Assembly: GCA_022827835.1 (NCBI GenBank)
Contig: JAJEIO010000049.1
Span: 186,001 to 250,000, forward strand
Direction of reading: 5' to 3'
From: Candidatus Latescibacterota bacterium
GTDB taxonomy: Bacteria; Latescibacterota; UBA2968; UBA8231
DNA: 64,000 nt
Shown: positions 59,749-64,000 of the stretch, piece after piece
How positions within the stretch are numbered: the stretch's first letter is position 1
Layout of the letters: each line of letters opens with the position of its first letter
Made by a program: the position numbers and the translations under genes
Notes under the pieces: model-generated
Seen by the model: only the letters and a program-made list of their open reading frames with translations
Told to the model about the DNA's origin: nothing
The model's database searches: none

Positions 59749-60684
59749 CTAATGCGCTAAAAACCGCTCGGCCTCAATTGCCGCCATGCACCCGGTGCCG
59801 GCTGCGGTGACGGCTTGGCGGTACACGGAGTCCTGCACGTCGCCGCAGGCAAAAACCCCGGGAATACCCGTGGCGGTCGAATCTGGGTCGGTGAGGATGT
59901 AGCCTTGCTCGTTCATGGCCAATGTGCCCTCGAAAAGCTGGGAGTTAGGGATGTGGCCGATGGCCATAAAGACCCCTTCGCAGGCAAACTCCTGCGTCTG
60001 ATCCGTTTGGGTGTCCTTGAGCAGTACCCCGCGCACGGCCAACTCGTCGTCCGCCTGCAAAATTTCCTCGACCGTGGCGTTGACTACGAAGTCGATCTTG
60101 TCGTTGTCCTGTGCGCGCTTGAGCATGATTTTGGAGGCGCGGAACTCGTCGCGGCGGTGGACGATGGTGACTTTGGACGCGAATTTCGTCAGGTAGGTCC
60201 CTTCCTCCATAGCCGAGTCGCCGCCACCGACCACGACTAGCTCCTTGTCGCGGAAGAAAAAGCCGTCGCAGGTGGCGCAGGCCGAGACTCCGTGTCCCAT
60301 GAGCCGCGTCTCGGACTCTATACCGAGGAGGCGCGCCGACGCGCCAGTGGCGATGATTAGGGCGTCGCAAGTGTAGGAGGCGTCATCGCTTTTGACGGCA
60401 AAGGGCCGCTTGGACAGATCGACTTCGGTGGCAATTTTGAATTGGCACTCGGCACCAAAGCGCTGCGACTGCTGGCGCATCAGATCGACGAGTTCTGGCC
60501 CCATGATGCCGTCGGGGAAGCCGGGGTAGTTTTCGACGTCCGTGGTAATGGTTAGCTGGCCGCCTGGCTGCAAGCCTTCTAGGACGAGTGGGGCTAGGTC
60601 AGCTCTGGCCGCGTACAGGGCGGCGGTTAATCCGGCTGGACCCGAGCCGATGATGACGACTTTGTGGTGGTGATTCTCGCTCAT
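59749..60684 (-). CDS. trxB: Thioredoxin-disulfide reductase TrxB
   Basis: 311 residues. VVIIGSGPAGLTAALYAARA (about 9-28) is the FAD loop; SACATCDGFFFRDK (about 136-149) the active disulfide; VVVGGGDSAMEEGTYL (about 151-166) the NADPH loop; and GVFACGDVQDSVYRQAVTAA the second FAD site. It keeps thioredoxins reduced with NADPH and may also serve the redoxin genes elsewhere in this window. It precedes no partner gene; the hydroxyacid dehydrogenase upstream is 14 bp away. Confidence 0.95.
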   Translation of the reverse strand: MSENHHHKVVIIGSGPAGLTAALYAARADLAPLVLEGLQPGGQLTITTDVENYPGFPDGIMGPELVDLMRQQSQRFGAECQFKIATEVDLSKRPFAVKSDDASYTCDALIIATGASARLLGIESETRLMGHGVSACATCDGFFFRDKELVVVGGGDSAMEEGTYLTKFASKVTIVHRRDEFRASKIMLKRAQDNDKIDFVVNATVEEILQADDELAVRGVLLKDTQTDQTQEFACEGVFMAIGHIPNSQLFEGTLAMNEQGYILTDPDSTATGIPGVFACGDVQDSVYRQAVTAAGTGCMAAIEAERFLAH

Positions 60685-60698
60685 TGTTCTCCTTTTAT

Positions 60699-61655
60699 TT
60701 ACACGATACGGCTCAAAAGTTCTCTACCCTCCAACCCGGCCAATAGATTGCCCACCGACCGCTCGGCCATGACTTGGCGCGTCTGGTGAGTCGCGCTGCC
60801 TAGGTGGGGTATGATGACGAGATTGTCCAGCGCTAGGAGGGGGTGGTCGCGGGGCAGGGGTTCGGGTTCGGTTACGTCGAGGGCGGCTGCGTAGATCCCG
60901 CCGTTTTGCAGGGTTTCCAACAGCGCGTCGTGATCGACGACGCCCCCGCGCGCGGCATTGACCAGCACGGCCGACTTTTTCATCAGGCCCAGTTCACGCT
61001 GGCCGATCATGCCCCGCGTCTGATCGGTCAGCGGCATGTTCAAGGTCACGAAATCCGCCTGTTGGAGCAGCTCGTCTAGCTCGACGTAGCGCGCGCCGAG
61101 GTCGGCTTCGGCCTTGGGGTTGGGGTTGCGGTTGTGGTACAAGACGGTCATGTCGAAGGCAAGCGCACGGCGCGCTACTTGGTAGCCGATACTGCCCAGC
61201 CCAATGATGCCGAGGACTTGGTGGTGGACTTCTTGTCCCAGCATGAAGCTCGGATCGTAGGCCACAAAATCCGGGCCACGGGCGAAATGGTCGCCTTGGA
61301 TGAGGTTGCGCGCCGCGGCCAAGAGCAGGGCGAAGGTTATATCGGCCGTTGCGCCGTCAAGGATTTTGGGCGTGTTGCCGACGGGGATGCCGCGCTCTTG
61401 GGCGGCTTGGAGGTCGATGTGATCGACGCCGACGCCGTAGTTGCTTATGACGCGGAGCTCGGGCATGAGATCCATGTATTCGGCGGTGAAGGCGTAGTGG
61501 CCGTAGTTGTACACGCCTTCGATGGTGCGGAGGAGTTCGGCCGGAGGCTGCGGGTCCAGCGGATTCCAGCGGACGATCTCGGCGCGTTCCTCGATCATGG
61601 GGATGATGGTGTAATACGGTTCGATTTCCGAGCGGATTAGGACTTTGTAGGGCAT
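60699..61655 (-). CDS. D-2-hydroxyacid dehydrogenase
   Basis: 318 residues from ATG 61655 (MPYKVLIRSEIEPYYTIIPM); a longer frame upstream lacks a site. VLGIIGLGSIGYQVARRALA (about 148-167) is the NAD loop, LVNAARGGVVDHDAL has the catalytic Arg, and DVTEPEPLPRDHPLLALDNL with PHLGSAT holds the Glu and His. The family covers glyoxylate, hydroxypyruvate and phosphoglycerate dehydrogenases. No ACT domain. It is upstream of trxB, 14 bp apart, on the same strand. Confidence 0.9.
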   Translation of the reverse strand: MPYKVLIRSEIEPYYTIIPMIEERAEIVRWNPLDPQPPAELLRTIEGVYNYGHYAFTAEYMDLMPELRVISNYGVGVDHIDLQAAQERGIPVGNTPKILDGATADITFALLLAAARNLIQGDHFARGPDFVAYDPSFMLGQEVHHQVLGIIGLGSIGYQVARRALAFDMTVLYHNRNPNPKAEADLGARYVELDELLQQADFVTLNMPLTDQTRGMIGQRELGLMKKSAVLVNAARGGVVDHDALLETLQNGGIYAAALDVTEPEPLPRDHPLLALDNLVIIPHLGSATHQTRQVMAERSVGNLLAGLEGRELLSRIV

Positions 61656-61767
61656 TTGAGCATTAGGGGTTTGGGATTGAGTTACAAGAGGAGGGGAATA
61701 TAAAGAAGGCGTCCGTTTCAGCAAGAGACCTTGACGCTTAGGATGGCGTGGGCGACCTTGAGGCGTC

Positions 61768-62517
61768 ATGTTGATTGCACATCCCAAAGGGCACTATCGC
61801 TTTCTCCAGGGTATTGACCCCTATTCCTGTGGTGTCGTCGCCGAGCCGGGCTGGGAGATCGTCCGCGTTGTGCTGGCCGAGCCGCTGCCTTGGCGCGAGG
61901 GCTTTGAGCGCGTGGATGCACATCTGGCGGCGGAAGGCTGCGACCGAGTATTGCTCTGCGCGATGGAGTTGCGCTCGCCCGCGCCTTTTACTATGCAGGG
62001 GTTCATCGACTTTAACCGCGAATACTGCGCCGTCCTGCGGGCGTGGGGTTTGTACGTGGACGAGCTCAATCCGGTGGCGCGTACTAATGTCGCACCGGCG
62101 TGCGATCCGCCGGATATGCCTTCGCTGTACGCCTTTTCCTACGCGGTTCCCAATGATCAGATTGACCGCAAAACTTTGATCGTGGCTGGTGCTGGCGAAT
62201 TGCGGGAGGGGCACCTTGTGACCGAGGGGATTATCCGCTCGGGCGACACGTCGCCCGCTGCCATGCGCGAGAAGGCCGCTTATGTGGCGCAGGTTATGGG
62301 CGAGCGGCTCGCGGGTCTCGGCGGGACGTGGGATCTGATCGACGCGGTTGACGTGTACACCATCTATCCCTTAGCGGAAATTCTCGAAGAAATTCTCCTG
62401 CCGACGATGGACGCGGCGCGGCGATACGGCGTCTGCTGGCACTACGCTCGGCCGCCGGTTGTGGACATCGACTTTGAGATGGATCTGCACGGCGTGGTGA
62501 CGCAGCGAATCGTCTAA
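61768..62517 (+). CDS. Protein with two RidA/YjgF-like halves (uncertain)
   Basis: 249 residues. The segment ELREGHLVTEGIIRSGDTSP and then AAYVAQVMGERLAGLGGTWD-LIDAVDVYTIYPL resembles RidA chains (gene order: strand, long helix, V-x-VYT). The first half has a comparable VLRAWGLYVDELNPVARTNVAP. RidA deaminates reactive enamines; the key Arg is not clear here. The family is not certain. It converges with the phosphopantetheinyl transferase gene and overlaps it by 4 nt. Confidence 0.5.
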   Translation: MLIAHPKGHYRFLQGIDPYSCGVVAEPGWEIVRVVLAEPLPWREGFERVDAHLAAEGCDRVLLCAMELRSPAPFTMQGFIDFNREYCAVLRAWGLYVDELNPVARTNVAPACDPPDMPSLYAFSYAVPNDQIDRKTLIVAGAGELREGHLVTEGIIRSGDTSPAAMREKAAYVAQVMGERLAGLGGTWDLIDAVDVYTIYPLAEILEEILLPTMDAARRYGVCWHYARPPVVDIDFEMDLHGVVTQRIV

Positions 62518-63233
62518 GATCGCCAGCTCCAGCCCCGCATCCGCCAGTCCACGCCAGCCCCGCACAAAGCCGCGACGTATCCGTCCGCCGGTTCCAAAGC
62601 CATCAACTTCCACCGTTCCAATTCGTCCCGACCCTCGTCCGAGCGCAAAAGCGCCGCCTCTGCTCCCAGCGACACCGCAAAAGTGCCGAGGCCAGCGGCG
62701 ATACCATCACCCCGCGCCTTGACATAGGCTTCCTTGCGCGTCCAGATGTTGTAAAAAGCGGCTCGCCGCTTCTCGTCCGGCACCTCGGCTAGCGCCTCCT
62801 GTTCCTCCAGCGAAAAGAAGCGCGCGGCAATTTGCTCGTGCGCAACTTGGGGCCGCATCCACTCCACATCGACGCCGACCTCGCGGTCAAGTGCTATCGC
62901 ATACAGGGCCAGTTCGTGGGTGTGGGACACGTTGAAATGCGGCCCGCCCTCTTGCAGGAAGGGCTTGCCGTGCGCGCCGCGCACAAAAGCCACCGCGCCG
63001 GGATCTCGGTCGAGATACCGTCCCAGAAGCTGGCGCAGCATTCCCCGCGCCACCACAAAGCGCCGCTGATGGGTGCCGGAGAGCAAGCCGCTCGCTCGCT
63101 CGCGCTCTTCCGCGCTGAGACAAGCCGCGAGCGCAGCCTCCTCACCAGCCGCGTCCAACTCGACGCACCAGACGTGGATTTCATCGTCGCTGAGCCGAGG
63201 CCAGTCCGACGGGATTTTCCAAGCGATTGTCAT
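62514..63233 (-). CDS. 4'-phosphopantetheinyl transferase (Sfp type)
   Basis: 239 residues from ATG 63233 (MTIAWKIPSDWP). GGPHFNVSHTHELALYA, VGVDVEWMRP (about 115-124) with the Mg Asp/Glu, and FYNIWTRKEAYVKARGDGIA with WxxKEA are the three family motifs. It moves 4'-phosphopantetheine from CoA to a Ser of carrier proteins in fatty acid, polyketide or peptide synthesis. No synthase is seen in the window. The frame runs eleven codons further upstream without a good site. Confidence 0.92.
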   Translation of the reverse strand: MTIAWKIPSDWPRLSDDEIHVWCVELDAAGEEAALAACLSAEERERASGLLSGTHQRRFVVARGMLRQLLGRYLDRDPGAVAFVRGAHGKPFLQEGGPHFNVSHTHELALYAIALDREVGVDVEWMRPQVAHEQIAARFFSLEEQEALAEVPDEKRRAAFYNIWTRKEAYVKARGDGIAAGLGTFAVSLGAEAALLRSDEGRDELERWKLMALEPADGYVAALCGAGVDWRMRGWSWRS

Positions 63234-63332
63234 CGAAGGTTCACTTGACGCCACAGTGTATCGCATTCAGATTAAAACGGATTGCGGATTTTCTGAAAAC
63301 ACTTAATCCATATATAAATGAAGGAGTGCCTC

Positions 63333-64000
63333 ATGGCTGCCTTTTCCAGCAAAGATTATCCCGATTACACGTCCGACGGCAAGTACAAAGTCATCGGCAC
63401 CCGCCCCATCCGCCACGACGGCGTCGATAAGGTCACCGGTGCGGCCGTGTACGGAGCCGACGTGCGCCTGCCGGGCCTGCTCTACGGCAAGGTCCTGCGT
63501 AGCCCTCATCCCCACGCCGAGATTATCTCGATCGACACCTCCAAGGCCCTCGCGCTCGACGGAGTGCGCGCCGTGGCCACATCCGACGATTTGGTCGAGA
63601 CCGTGGATAAGCTCTCTAACATCGGCGAAACCACCGTTAACGTGCGCGAGATCGCCAAAAACTCGCTGGCCTCGGACAAGGTGCTCTATACGGGCCACGC
63701 GGTCGCAGCCGTATGCGCGGTCAGCCCCCACATCGCCGAAGAAGCCCTCGACCTAATCGAGGTCGAATACAAGGTCTTGGAGCCGGTCGTGGATATCCGC
63801 GAGGCCATGCGCGACGACGCTCCGCTGCTCGACGAAGAGCGCACCACGCGCGCCCTCGGCGAGGACACGGGCAAGAAGAGCAACATCGCCACCCACAATC
63901 AGCACGCCATGGGCGACCTCGAAGCGGGCTTTGCCGAGGCCGACGTGATCGTCGAGCGCGAATTCCACACGGCCACCATTCACCAGGGCTACATTGAGCC
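63333..64000 (+). CDS. Molybdenum hydroxylase large subunit, xanthine dehydrogenase family, N-terminal part
   Basis: The frame is open to the window end (222 codons seen). AAGGAG precedes ATG 63333. The start MAAFSSKDYPDYTSDGKYKV and VIGTRPIRHDGVDKVTGAAV-YGADV, YGKVLRSPHPHAEI, VLYTGHAVAAVCAVSPHIAE and IEVEYKVLEPV are typical of the large molybdopterin-binding subunit. It oxidises aldehydes, CO or N-heterocycles with small iron-sulfur and FAD subunits. Those are not within the window, so the substrate is unknown. Confidence 0.9.
   Translation, partial: MAAFSSKDYPDYTSDGKYKVIGTRPIRHDGVDKVTGAAVYGADVRLPGLLYGKVLRSPHPHAEIISIDTSKALALDGVRAVATSDDLVETVDKLSNIGETTVNVREIAKNSLASDKVLYTGHAVAAVCAVSPHIAEEALDLIEVEYKVLEPVVDIREAMRDDAPLLDEERTTRALGEDTGKKSNIATHNQHAMGDLEAGFAEADVIVEREFHTATIHQGYIE

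Overview
The window looks like chromosome from an uncultured, GC-rich, diderm bacterium of the Latescibacterota/Poribacteria kind (inference). The support is a set of traits typical of those lineages. There are secreted proteins with FlgD-like Ig domains of the NPFN type, two Cys-type sulfatases, three Fe/2OG-type oxygenases (two of them phytanoyl-CoA dioxygenase-like), Gfo/Idh/MocA, aldo-keto and NHL proteins, a DUF6029-type barrel next to a TlpA thioredoxin, and many MNT/HEPN modules. I saw no rRNA, tRNA, CRISPR array or complete insertion sequence.

Layout. 1-2.7 kb: the end of an M19 dipeptidase, then a Fe/2OG oxygenase between a truncated copy and a full copy of a secreted-protein leader; the full copy carries a very acidic repeat domain. 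2.9-6.7 kb: a porin - imelysin - dihaem peroxidase operon, probably for iron. 6.9-12.3 kb: glnD, a cupin, a GNAT, a cupin remnant, then VapBC and an MNT/HEPN pair in tandem. 12.3-24.6 kb: a threonine dehydratase coupled to a PcfJ-like protein, a DMT transporter, a PH-domain membrane protein, a lactonase, TlpA/DUF6029, an NHL-propeller/redoxin pair, an aldo-keto reductase, msrA and an acetyltransferase. 24.9-42 kb: a carbohydrate and small-molecule catabolic region with nucleoside hydrolase, cupin, aldo-keto reductase, enolase-superfamily enzyme, sulfatases, GH113-like hydrolase, a six-gene operon of two PhyH oxygenases, a sulfatase, a phosphodiesterase, an alcohol dehydrogenase and an SDR, with decaying MNT/HEPN modules between. 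42-47.9 kb: a 975-residue mosaic metalloprotease, an AAA-ATPase/nuclease-like protein and mannonate dehydratase. 48-64 kb: housekeeping and redox genes (SAM hydroxide adenosyltransferase, phosphohexomutase, an XRE-fused orphan methyltransferase, CYTH, TlpA, quinone reductase, rsmA, trxB, hydroxyacid dehydrogenase, phosphopantetheinyl transferase, a molybdenum hydroxylase). They are interrupted at 55.0-56.3 kb by a low-GC island bordered by AATTAGG repeats.

The strongest unusual signal is complement 19651-20502. A redoxin reading frame continues through an in-frame TGA at 20317-20319, exactly at the first cysteine of the CxxC site (U-P-V-C). A perfect 6-bp hairpin lies just downstream where a bacterial SECIS element would sit. 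I read it as a secreted selenoprotein with a C-terminal FlgD-like sorting domain, translated behind an NHL propeller gene. Second is the concentration of MNT/HEPN modules: one apparently intact pair, one single-chain fusion, one broken, one truncated and one fragment within about 31 kb. Third is the leader-sharing acidic repeat protein next to a Fe/2OG oxygenase.
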